Both the position numbers and the translations under genes were made by a program. A DNA stretch of 20,219 nucleotides from UBA6220 sp937870835 (GTDB lineage: Bacteria; Patescibacteriota; Minisyncoccia; Minisyncoccales; Minisyncoccaceae): contig DAOLWP010000008.1 of assembly GCA_035421265.1 (NCBI GenBank), positions 1-20,219 on the forward strand, given 5' to 3'. Positions 1 through 6,232 of this stretch are shown here, in pieces. Position 1 is the stretch's first letter. Each line of letters begins with the position of its first letter. The notes beneath the pieces are model-generated. The model ran no database searches. It was not told the origin of the DNA and saw nothing but the letters and a program-made list of their open reading frames with translations.

Positions 1-2
1 TT

Positions 3-44
3 CAGGCCGCAGATACTCAGAAAATAAACATTGTTTTTCCATAA
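3..44 (+). CDS. possible C-terminal tail of an upstream gene
   Basis: One frame open from the window edge encodes QAADTQKINIVFP and then stops at TAA. This stretch is richer in G+C than the A/T run that follows, which would fit the end of a gene. Two other frames are also open for a few codons, and only about 14 codons are visible, so the product and even the coding status are uncertain. Confidence 0.2.
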   Translation, partial: QAADTQKINIVFP

Positions 45-205
45 AATTTTTTATAATTTTTTTATAATAATAGTTTTGATTATAAAACTATCAATGTTAA
101 ATGTAAAGTTTTTGAAATAATCTGTCGCAGCAATAGGTGTGATGTTTATGGGTTAGTATTCTAGAGGGGTCAAGTTCGTCGGTATTTTTTCGGTATTTTA
201 AACTT

Positions 206-261
206 GTGATGTTTAGGGGTCAGACCCCAAGGGTATTGGGGGTCTGACCCCTAAACATCAC
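206..261. repeat. perfect 23-bp inverted repeat with 10-base loop
   Basis: The arms at 206-228 and 239-261 are exact reverse complements and enclose the loop 229-238. Each arm contains GTGATGTTTA plus GGGGTCAGACCCC (or its complement). The core is itself nearly palindromic, so the strand can fold as one long hairpin or two short ones. There is no T-tract after it, which argues against a simple terminator. Confidence 0.95.
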
Positions 262-337
262 CCAAGTACAAAGACCTAAACATCATCCAGGTATAAAGAA
301 GCATAAAGACCCAAACATCATTTTTGCCTTTTTCAAA

Positions 338-364
338 ATGTTTAGGGGTCTGACCCCTAAACAT
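338..364. repeat. 27-base palindrome, same repeat family
   Basis: The arms at 338-350 and 352-364 are exact reverse complements around a single central T (351). The sequence is a compact version of the 206-261 element: ATGTTTA, then GGGGTC-T-GACCCC, then TAAACAT. It lies 60 bases upstream of the pilin promoter. Confidence 0.95.
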
Positions 365-423
365 CACTTCAACTCTAAAATGAGTAAACATCATTCTAAG
401 CATCACCCTTGTTTATTTTTCAT

Positions 424-453
424 TTGACGCCTACAACCAAGAAAAGATATAAT
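424..453 (+). promoter_or_regulatory. sigma70-type promoter of the pilin-LamG gene
   Basis: A -35 box TTGACG (424-429) is followed after 18 bases by TATAAT (448-453). This predicts a start near 460 and a 5' leader of about 32 bases. The promoter lies just inside the left repeat block, so the gene and its promoter travel as one unit between the repeats. Confidence 0.75.
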
Positions 454-491
454 CAAACTAATTAATTTAAATAATTAATTAAAGTTTATTT

Positions 492-1424
492 ATGAAAAAT
501 AAAACTATAAAAACCAATACTATAAAGCATTCCCAATCTTCTTTTACTTTGATTGAGTTATTGGTAGTCATAGCTATTATCGGCATTATTTCTGGAATCA
601 TTATAATCAATTTGAATGGAATAACAGACAAGGCTAATTTTGCTAAATCTCAAGTTTTTTCTACTTCTTTAAGAGATGCTTTGCTAATGAATTTAGTCTC
701 TGAATGGAATTTTGATGATTTAACCACCGCTAAAGAAGGAGCTGTTATTAAAGACTTTTGGGGAACTAATAACGGCACCCTTTATACTGGTTCGGATGGT
801 TTAGAAAAACTCAGCGCGGATTGCGTGACTGGCAAGTGCTTATCCTTTGACGGGGTAAATGATTATGTGGACTGCGGAGATACTGGTGTTAATTCATCTA
901 TAACTGTTGAGGCCTGGATTAAAACCATTCAAAATTCTGGCAATTGGAGTGCAGTTATAAAAGCTAAAACAGCCGCTCCTTGGGAAGGTTTTGTCTTAAG
1001 AAATTTAACTAATAATGATCCAAAAAGAGTAAGATTTTCTATCTGGGGCAACTCATCTGGCAATGATGCCACGCATATAGCAATTATTAATGATGGACAC
1101 TGGCATCATATTGTAGGAACTTATAATAGTTCGATTATTAAAATTTATGTTGATAGTATTAAGGGGACCGATGCATCTTATTCTACAAATCCATCAAATA
1201 ATCAACATTTATTAATAGGAACATCGGTTGCTGGATGGACTGGAGGATTTTTTTCTGGCTTCATCGACGGTGTCCGCGTTTATAATACCGCCATACCAAC
1301 AGCTATGGTGAAAGAGCATTATGTAGCTGGACTACAAAGCCTTTTAAATAATAAAGCAATTACTTACCAAGAATACACTGACCGTCTTGCTGAATTAAAT
1401 ACTTACTGCGCGTTTAATCAATAA
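492..1424 (+). CDS. type IV pilin-like protein with C-terminal LamG/concanavalin-like domain
   Basis: The N-terminus has a class III prepilin signal: a short basic leader, then SS|FTLIELLVVIAIIGI with the conserved Glu at +5 (residue 22 of the precursor). The residue before the predicted cleavage site is Ser rather than the usual Gly. After the hydrophobic helix (about 18-40) comes a region of about 200 residues typical of LamG_3 lectin-like folds, including SFDGVNDYVDCG, ITVEAWIK, HHIVGTY, IKIYVD and FIDGVRVYNTAI. The C-terminal stretch around KEHYVAGLQSLL follows. The protein is probably an exported pilus or pseudopilus subunit whose jelly-roll domain binds a surface ligand, perhaps a carbohydrate; the ligand is unknown. 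No Shine-Dalgarno sequence is seen. The gene stands alone and is bracketed on both sides by related palindromic repeats. No pilus assembly genes are in the window. Confidence 0.9.
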   Translation: MKNKTIKTNTIKHSQSSFTLIELLVVIAIIGIISGIIIINLNGITDKANFAKSQVFSTSLRDALLMNLVSEWNFDDLTTAKEGAVIKDFWGTNNGTLYTGSDGLEKLSADCVTGKCLSFDGVNDYVDCGDTGVNSSITVEAWIKTIQNSGNWSAVIKAKTAAPWEGFVLRNLTNNDPKRVRFSIWGNSSGNDATHIAIINDGHWHHIVGTYNSSIIKIYVDSIKGTDASYSTNPSNNQHLLIGTSVAGWTGGFFSGFIDGVRVYNTAIPTAMVKEHYVAGLQSLLNNKAITYQEYTDRLAELNTYCAFNQ

Positions 1425-1429
1425 TTGTA

Positions 1430-1596
1430 ATGTTTGGGGGCCAGTCCCTCAAACATCAAAAATATTCAAAAACGTTTCAGTGATGTTTATGGAATCAGGT
1501 CCCCTCGGTATTTTTTGGTATTTCAATGTTATGATATTTTTTAATGGGTTCGTATTTTGAGGTTGTGATGTTTACGGGGTTTGACCCCCTAAACAT
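1430..1596. repeat. right block of palindromic repeats downstream of the pilin gene
   Basis: The block begins 6 bases after the pilin stop codon with an imperfect hairpin (1430-1440 with 1445-1455; ATGTTTGGGGG pairs with CCCTCAAACAT through one G-T). GTGATGTTTA recurs at 1480 and 1565. The segment 1505-1540, with CGGTATTTTTT and GGTATTT, matches 179-215 in the left block with small gaps, so both blocks derive from one ancestral sequence. The first hairpin might also limit read-through from the pilin gene, but it lacks a T-tract. Confidence 0.8.
1568..1596. repeat. imperfect inverted repeat of the same family
   Basis: The arms 1568-1580 and 1584-1596 pair with one mismatch (C at 1575 against C at 1589). 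The layout ATGTTTA, GGGGT, GACCCCC, TAAACAT is the same as in the palindrome at 338-364. It lies about 80 bases upstream of the next gene. Confidence 0.85.
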
Positions 1597-1665
1597 AATT
1601 TTAAAAACATACTTTTAGATACTTTTAGATAATAAATCTTGCTTATTATTTTTATTTGTATTAGA

Positions 1666-1675
1666 ATATAATCAA
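1666..1675 (+). promoter_or_regulatory. -10-like ATATAATCAA motif touching the next start codon
   Basis: The same ten bases occur at the pilin promoter (447-456) and before the MFS gene (8502-8511). Here the TATAAT ends only two bases before the ATG at 1675. A transcript from it would start inside the gene, so either the real promoter lies further upstream or the motif is fortuitous. No good -35 box is spaced for it. Confidence 0.3.
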
Positions 1676-2964
1676 TGACTAAAAGAATTTATGATATTAT
1701 TCCACCAGAAGAAATTGAATCTGTCTCTAATGAGACAGAGGAAAATTTTGATTTAAATCAGGGTCCTTTAACTAATACAATAGTTCCGGTTACAGTCAAA
1801 AAACGGAAAGGAAAATTTCCTTTTACGGCTGTTTTTCTTATGCTTTTATTGGGCGGATTAATTACTGGAGCAATTTTGATGCCCGCTAAAGCTCAAGTGA
1901 CTATATATCCTAAGACAGAAGTTGCTAATTTTTCTAATGTTATTTTAATAAGTTCGGAAGCAACGGAAGTTAATTTTGAAACTAATACTTTGCCCGGAAA
2001 AGTTTTTTCTGACACGCAATCTTATTCTCAGACCTATTCGGCAACAGGCAATAGTGAGAATTCTACAAAGGCGCGCGGAACAATTCGGGTCTATAATAAA
2101 TATTCTCCAGCCGAACCGCTTACTTTAAAAACTGGCACCCATTTTTTATCTGATCCGAAGGGTCTTTCTTATCATTCCTTAACTGCTATTAATATTCCAG
2201 CGGCTACCATTGAAGGTTCAAAGATTACACCTGGTTATGTGGATATTATTGTTGAAGCTGATGAAGCTGGAGAAGAATATAATTTGAGCTCAGCGACCTT
2301 TTCAGTGCCAAAACTCAAAGGCACTCCTTATTACACAACTACTTGGGCTGAAACACGGGGAGCTATTCAGGGTGGAACAAACAGCGCTGTAAAAATAGTA
2401 ACTAAAACAGATATAGATTCGGCTAAAGAAGATTTTAAGGCTAAATCTTTTGCTTACGCCTTGACTTCGTTAAAAAATAAAGTTGAAAAAGGATATGTTG
2501 TTTTTGATAAAGCCGTTTCTCAAGAAATGACTGAATTAAATATTACTGCCAAAGAAAAAGATATTACTCCAACTTTTGAAGTGAAAGGGACTGTTATTTC
2601 AAAGGCAATTATATTTAAAGAAAGCGATTTGAAAGCTTTAGCGGAAAAATTATTTTTTAAAAATCAAGATAATAATACTAAATCAATTGTGCCTGATAGT
2701 TTGGCTTGCGAAGTCAGCAAAAGCAAAATAGATATTCAGGCCGGCCGGGCGGAATTAGAAATTTCTTGTCAAGCTAAAATTTATTGGGCGCCGGATAAAG
2801 AATTTTTGATAAAAAGTTTAAGCGGGAAAAGCAAGGATTATTCAGCTTCTATTATTAAAAATTTTTCAGGGGTTGATAATGCGGAAATAAACCTTTGGCC
2901 AGTTTGGAAATTTAATTTACCTAATAATAATCAAAACATAACTATTGAAGTAAGGTTTAATTAA
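1675..2964 (+). CDS. single-pass membrane protein with large extracytoplasmic domain, function unknown
   Basis: The protein has 429 residues. A cytoplasmic N-terminus of about 47 residues begins MTKRIYDIIPP and is acidic, then becomes basic (KKRKGK). One transmembrane helix follows (about 49-70, FPFTAVFLMLLLGGLITGAIL). The remaining 350 or so residues are predicted outside the membrane and are rich in beta-strand patterns such as RGTIRVYNKYS, PLTLKTGTHF and VDIIVEADEAGEEYNL. That last pattern recalls the baseplate J-like or Ig-like membrane proteins often annotated in Parcubacteria; this comparison is from memory of the family. No catalytic motif is visible. The next in-frame ATG is at about residue 56, inside the helix, and there is no GTG or TTG before it, so the chosen start is firm. 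It lies just upstream of infA, where secY, adk and map stand in many bacteria. Confidence 0.8.
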   Translation: MTKRIYDIIPPEEIESVSNETEENFDLNQGPLTNTIVPVTVKKRKGKFPFTAVFLMLLLGGLITGAILMPAKAQVTIYPKTEVANFSNVILISSEATEVNFETNTLPGKVFSDTQSYSQTYSATGNSENSTKARGTIRVYNKYSPAEPLTLKTGTHFLSDPKGLSYHSLTAINIPAATIEGSKITPGYVDIIVEADEAGEEYNLSSATFSVPKLKGTPYYTTTWAETRGAIQGGTNSAVKIVTKTDIDSAKEDFKAKSFAYALTSLKNKVEKGYVVFDKAVSQEMTELNITAKEKDITPTFEVKGTVISKAIIFKESDLKALAEKLFFKNQDNNTKSIVPDSLACEVSKSKIDIQAGRAELEISCQAKIYWAPDKEFLIKSLSGKSKDYSASIIKNFSGVDNAEINLWPVWKFNLPNNNQNITIEVRFN

Positions 2965-2988
2965 CAAGGTCAAAAGGCTTGGTAGCTA

Positions 2989-3017
2989 TTGACCAAATTG
3001 TAAACTTTTGATATGGT
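2989..3017 (+). promoter_or_regulatory. promoter of the infA-rpsI operon
   Basis: TTGACC (2989-2994) and TATGGT (3012-3017) are separated by 17 bases. This predicts a start near 3024, about a dozen bases before the infA ATG. No other terminator-promoter pair is evident until the terminator at 7348, so it may drive all nine downstream genes. Confidence 0.65.
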
Positions 3018-3035
3018 TTTAAGTATCTTTTGAAA

Positions 3036-3257
3036 ATGCCCAAAAAAGACGATACAATTAAAAAAGATGGAGTTATTGCGGAGAGCTTGCCGAACGGGTT
3101 TTTCAAAGTGCAATTAGAAGACAACTCAGAAGTGTTAGCGCATTTAGCTGGTAAGTTGCGAGTTTTTAAAATAAAAATTTTGCCCGGTGATAAAGTTACG
3201 GTAGAGTTGACTCCGTACGATAACAAGAGGGGAAGAATTATTTTTCGCAAAAAATAA
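3036..3257 (+). CDS. infA: translation initiation factor IF-1
   Basis: IF-1 binds the A site of the small ribosomal subunit during initiation. The 73-residue product is a single OB-fold (S1-like) domain with the family signatures DGVIAESLPNGFFKVQLEDN, VLAHLAGKLR and ILPGDKVTVELTPYD, ending in RGRIIFRKK. This is the normal length for the family. The reading frame is also open from a TTG at 3030, but the ATG at 3036 gives the usual MPKKD-type start and is preferred. There is no Shine-Dalgarno sequence. It heads the operon, and rpmJ starts 5 bases after its stop. Confidence 0.97.
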   Translation: MPKKDDTIKKDGVIAESLPNGFFKVQLEDNSEVLAHLAGKLRVFKIKILPGDKVTVELTPYDNKRGRIIFRKK

Positions 3258-3262
3258 AGTTT

Positions 3263-3382
3263 ATGAAAGTAAGACCATCTGTTAAAAAAATTTGTAAAGA
3301 TTGTAAAATCGTCCGACGAAAAGGACGAGTTTATGTGATTTGCAAAAAAAACCCAAAACATAAACAAAGACAAGGGGCTTAA
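3263..3382 (+). CDS. rpmJ: 50S ribosomal protein L36 (bL36)
   Basis: This 39-residue ORF encodes MKVRPSVKKICKDCK followed by IVRRKGRVYVIC and PKHKQRQGA, a full-length match to the bL36 pattern. The zinc-ribbon ligands are all present: Cys11, Cys14, Cys27 and His33, so it is the zinc-binding (C+) form. It lies in its standard place between infA and rpsM. L36 binds 23S rRNA near the base of the L7/L12 stalk. Confidence 0.98.
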   Translation: MKVRPSVKKICKDCKIVRRKGRVYVICKKNPKHKQRQGA

Positions 3383-3434
3383 TAGTTTAATTACTAATAA
3401 ATAATAAACAAAGATAATAAAATAATAAAAAATT

Positions 3435-3824
3435 ATGCCGAGAGTAGTGGGAGTAATGATTCCCGATGAAAAATCAATTGAATATAGTTTGCCATATATT
3501 TATGGGATTGGTTTATCTTTAAGCCGAAAAATTTTAGCAGACGCTAAAATTGACCCTAAAAAGAAGGCTAAAGATTTAACTCAAGAAGAATTAGGAAAAT
3601 TAAAAGAAGTAATTGAAAAAAATTATCGCGTAGAGGGTGAACTAAAAAGAGAAATTATTGGCAATATTAAACGTTTGAAGGATATTGGAACATGGAGAGG
3701 ATCAAGGCACAGTAAAGGGTTGCCAGTGCGAGGACAAACAACCCGCATTAATAGTCGCACCGTAAGGGGTAATGTGAGAAAAACAGCAGGCTCTGGCCGC
3801 AAAGCTCCTCCATCTCCGAAATAA
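3435..3824 (+). CDS. rpsM: 30S ribosomal protein S13 (uS13)
   Basis: The 129-residue protein begins MPRVVGVMIPDEKSIEYSL and contains the helix-two-turn-helix region YGIGLSLSRKIL. The basic C-terminal tail carries the signature WRGSRHSKGLPVRGQTT and RTVRGNVRKTAG. S13 sits in the head of the small subunit and contacts tRNA and the inter-subunit bridges. The C-terminal tail is slightly longer than in E. coli (118 residues) and ends GRKAPPSPK. The leader of about 50 bases after rpmJ is almost only A and T, with no Shine-Dalgarno sequence. Confidence 0.97.
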   Translation: MPRVVGVMIPDEKSIEYSLPYIYGIGLSLSRKILADAKIDPKKKAKDLTQEELGKLKEVIEKNYRVEGELKREIIGNIKRLKDIGTWRGSRHSKGLPVRGQTTRINSRTVRGNVRKTAGSGRKAPPSPK

Positions 3825-3838
3825 TAAAGATAATATAT

Positions 3839-4291
3839 ATGGGAAAAAAACATATCATTGCTAAAACTGAAGAGGAATTAATTAAAGAAGGCGAAGTTAT
3901 TGAAAAAGCTATTCAAAAAGATGCTAAATTAGATAAGGTTATTATTGGAAAAGAAGGCCGGATTTATATTTTTTGTTCGTATAATAATACGATTATTAGT
4001 TTGACTGATTCGGGGGGTAATGTTTTGGCCAGCCAATCGGCCGGTCGTCTTGGCTTTAAAGGAACTAAAAAATCTACTCCTTTTGCCGCTTCTAAAGTAG
4101 CAGAGGCAATTAGCCAATTAGCTGAAAAAATGGGCATTAAACGAATTCATATTATTGTAAAAGGAGTTGGTTCGGGTCGCGAATCAGCTTTAAGGTCAAT
4201 TGCTAATCAAAATTTTGAAATTTTATCAATTCAAGATGCAACGCCTATCCCTCACAATGGGTGCAAGCCAAGAAAACCAAGAAGATTATAA
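3839..4291 (+). CDS. rpsK: 30S ribosomal protein S11 (uS11) with N-terminal extension
   Basis: The core (about residues 38-150) has the S11 signatures GRIYIFCSYNNTIISLTDSGG, GFKGTKKSTPFAA, VKGVGSGRESALRSI and DATPIPHNGCKPRKPRRL. The protein has 150 residues against about 129 in E. coli. The extra part is a charged N-terminal segment, roughly residues 1-35, rich in Glu and Lys and probably helical. S11 forms part of the platform and shapes the mRNA exit region, near where mRNA would pair with the 16S 3' end. The start codon is 14 bases after the rpsM stop in an A/T-rich linker. There is no alternative in-frame start that would remove the extension cleanly. Confidence 0.97.
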   Translation: MGKKHIIAKTEEELIKEGEVIEKAIQKDAKLDKVIIGKEGRIYIFCSYNNTIISLTDSGGNVLASQSAGRLGFKGTKKSTPFAASKVAEAISQLAEKMGIKRIHIIVKGVGSGRESALRSIANQNFEILSIQDATPIPHNGCKPRKPRRL

Positions 4292-4319
4292 TTATTTATA
4301 TTTTATTAGTTAATCTATT

Positions 4320-4952
4320 ATGCTAAAACATGCTAAATGTAAAATTTGTAGAAGAACAGGAGAAAAGCTTTTCTTAAAAGGAGAAAAGTGCACTTCGGCT
4401 AAATGTGCGATGATAGAAAGGCCGTTTGCGCCGGGGCAAAAAGCAAAAAAAAGAAAATCTGGCTTAACCGAGTATGGAAAAGAAGCTCGCGAAAAACAAA
4501 AGATGAAAAAATATTATGGCGTTACAGAAGCGCAATTTAAGAGATATGTAACTGAAGTAGCGGAAAATCGTGGACGAATTGAAAATGTAGCTGATGAATT
4601 AGTGCAAAAGTTAGAATCTCGTTTAGATAATATTGTTTTCCGTTTAGGGTGGGCGAAATCCCGTGCCGAAGCAACCCAGATGGTTTCGCATGGTCATTTT
4701 ATTGTCAACGGCCGTAAAGTTGATATTCCTTCTTATACTGTTCATCTTAATGATGTTATTGGAATTCGTCCGGGTTCGCGCAACATATCCGCCTTTAAGA
4801 ATTTAAATGAAAGAATGAAAAAATATTCTTTGCCAGATTGGTTAAGTTATGATAAAGAAAAAATGGAAGGTAAAATGGTAAAAAAACCATTAGCAAGCGA
4901 CATTCAATTACCAGCTGAAATTGCTTCAGTGTTTGAGCATTATTCAAGGTAA
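4320..4952 (+). CDS. rpsD: 30S ribosomal protein S4 (uS4), zinc-finger form
   Basis: The protein has 210 residues, normal for S4. Cys7, Cys10, Cys24 and Cys29 form the N-terminal C-x2-C-x13-C-x4-C zinc finger found in the C+ class. The S4 RNA-binding domain covers about residues 97-160, with LESRLDNIVFRLGWAKSRAEATQMVSHGHFIVNGRKVDIPSY in sequence (positions 4609-4734). S4 is a primary assembly protein of the 30S subunit and in many bacteria represses its own operon. No structured mRNA site for such control is obvious here. Zinc-containing forms of both L36 and S4 suggest that zinc is not limiting for this cell. Confidence 0.97.
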   Translation: MLKHAKCKICRRTGEKLFLKGEKCTSAKCAMIERPFAPGQKAKKRKSGLTEYGKEAREKQKMKKYYGVTEAQFKRYVTEVAENRGRIENVADELVQKLESRLDNIVFRLGWAKSRAEATQMVSHGHFIVNGRKVDIPSYTVHLNDVIGIRPGSRNISAFKNLNERMKKYSLPDWLSYDKEKMEGKMVKKPLASDIQLPAEIASVFEHYSR

Positions 4953-5009
4953 GGAATTAAATATTTTAATAAAAAATTATATTATATTAAAATTAAATAA
5001 ATAAACAAT

Positions 5010-5840
5010 ATGATTCCATTGCCAAGTTCAATTAAATGTAAAAAAATTAATGATAATGCTGAGATTTTTGAAATAGAATCTCTTTATCCCGGTTATGGGG
5101 TAACCATAGGCAATGCCTTAAGGCGAGTTTTATTATCATCTTTGGGCGGAGCAGCTATCACTGAAGCTAAAATTAAAAATGCGCCCCATGAATTTGCTAC
5201 CTTAGATGGCGTAAAAGAAGATGTTTTGCATATATTAATGAACTTAAAACAGTTAAGATTTAAGCTTTATGGCGATGAACCACAAACCGCTGTTTTAATA
5301 AAAAAAGGTGAAGGCAAGGTTTTGGGTAAAGATTTTGCTAAAAATTCTGAATTTTTATTAGCTAATCCAGAGGCTCATATTGCCACTATTACTGATAAAA
5401 ATACAGAATTAGAAATAGAAGTAAGAATTGAAAAAGGAGTGGGATATCGTTTTTATGATAACGAAAAAGAAAAAAAAGATATTGGGGTGATTGGAATGGA
5501 TGCTATTTTTACTCCTATCAAAAAAGTTAATTATGTGGTTGAGAATATGAGAGTGGGGAAAAGAACTGATTTTGATAAGGTCATTTTAGAGGTTGAAACT
5601 GACGGAACGATTAGCCCCGAAGAAGCATTAGAAGAATCTTTAAAAATTTTGATTAGCCATTTTGATTTTTTATATAAAGGATTAGGATTTGGAGAATTTT
5701 TAATTAATGAACAAGGCGCATCGCAAGGTGAAAATGAAATAGTTTCCGAAAAGGATTCTTTATCAGAAAAAAAGCCAAAAATTAAAAAAACTAAAACCGC
5801 AGGAACAAAAACAGCTTCTGCAAAAAAGAAAAAATCTTAA
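5010..5840 (+). CDS. rpoA: RNA polymerase alpha subunit lacking the C-terminal domain
   Basis: Alpha dimerises and nucleates assembly of RNA polymerase. The N-terminal domain is complete: GYGVTIGNALRRVLLSS (28-44), the insert domain, then VNYVVENMRVG (173-183) and LEESLKILISHF (207-218). After about residue 230 the protein should continue through a linker into the helix-hairpin-helix alpha-CTD that binds UP elements and activators. Instead it ends at residue 276 with a tail of Lys, Thr, Ala and Ser (KKPKIKKTKT, then ASAKKKKS). The reading frame ends with a normal TAA, and rplQ follows after 39 bases, so no frameshift is apparent. E. coli alpha has 329 residues. The tail may be disordered and bind DNA non-specifically; that is inference. 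Confidence 0.95.
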   Translation: MIPLPSSIKCKKINDNAEIFEIESLYPGYGVTIGNALRRVLLSSLGGAAITEAKIKNAPHEFATLDGVKEDVLHILMNLKQLRFKLYGDEPQTAVLIKKGEGKVLGKDFAKNSEFLLANPEAHIATITDKNTELEIEVRIEKGVGYRFYDNEKEKKDIGVIGMDAIFTPIKKVNYVVENMRVGKRTDFDKVILEVETDGTISPEEALEESLKILISHFDFLYKGLGFGEFLINEQGASQGENEIVSEKDSLSEKKPKIKKTKTAGTKTASAKKKKS

Positions 5841-5879
5841 TTTTATAATTTTTAAAAACGCAACGATTAGATAAAGAAT

Positions 5880-6227
5880 ATGAAAAAATTACAAAAAGGA
5901 AGAAAATTACATAGAGAAGTTGGTCAAAGAAAGGCTTTATTAAAAAGCTTAGCAAGCTCTTTAATTTTAAGAGGGAAAATTACTACTACTGAAGCTAAAG
6001 CAAAAGAGCTGGCGCCTTTTATAGAAAAGAAAATTACTAAAGCTAAAATTGGAACTGTGGCATCAAGAAGATATTTATCTCAATTTTTTTCTCCAAAAGT
6101 TGTTAAAAAATTAGTTGATGAAATAGCAGTTAAATATAAAGACCGAAAAGGGGGATATACTCGAATAATTAAATTAGGTCAGCGAAAATCAGACAGCTCT
6201 AAAATGGCAATAATAGAATTAGTTTAA
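5880..6227 (+). CDS. rplQ: 50S ribosomal protein L17 (bL17)
   Basis: The 115-residue protein has the L17 signatures KKLQKGRKLHREVGQRKALLKSLASSLI (start of the protein), GKITTTEAKAKELAPF, IEKKITKAK and DRKGGYTRI, ending with a beta strand KMAIIELV. It is close to the family's core length (E. coli 127 residues) without an added tail. L17 lies near the peptide exit tunnel. It follows rpoA as in most bacteria, and rplM begins 5 bases after its stop. Confidence 0.97.
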   Translation: MKKLQKGRKLHREVGQRKALLKSLASSLILRGKITTTEAKAKELAPFIEKKITKAKIGTVASRRYLSQFFSPKVVKKLVDEIAVKYKDRKGGYTRIIKLGQRKSDSSKMAIIELV

Positions 6228-6232
6228 AAAAT

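Larger units (their letters stand above)
139..406. repeat. left block of palindromic repeats upstream of the pilin gene
   Basis: This gene-free block holds repeated copies of GTGATGTTTA (139-148, 206-215) and of its complement TAAACATCAY (252-261, 277-286, 358-367, 385-394), with variants CAAACATCAT (312-321) and TAAGCATCAC (397-406). Two pairs form strong palindromes around a GGGGTC-GACCCC core. The unit spacing is irregular and there are no spacers of constant length, so it is not a CRISPR array. It resembles REP or MITE-like elements. No transposase gene is visible nearby. Bases 45-138 are A/T-rich, with only a weak 8-bp hairpin (70-77 with 84-91). Confidence 0.85.

Noticed and set aside
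10..100. tRNA or other structural RNA in the first 100 bases
   Set aside because: No cloverleaf or TTCRANNC-type T-loop context is seen; only an A/T-rich 8-bp hairpin at 70-91.
252..406. Possible CRISPR array in the repeated TAAACATCAY units
   Set aside because: The units are about 10 bases, spaced irregularly from 2 to 36 bases, occur in both orientations, and have no spacer pattern or cas genes nearby.
2957..3373. 138-codon minus-strand ORF across infA and rpmJ
   Set aside because: It is antisense to two clear conserved genes, shows no family pattern and follows from their codon structure.
5700..5840. Frameshift in rpoA explaining the missing alpha-CTD
   Set aside because: The other two frames downstream show no alpha-CTD-like sequence, and only 39 bases separate the stop from rplQ, which is too little for the domain.
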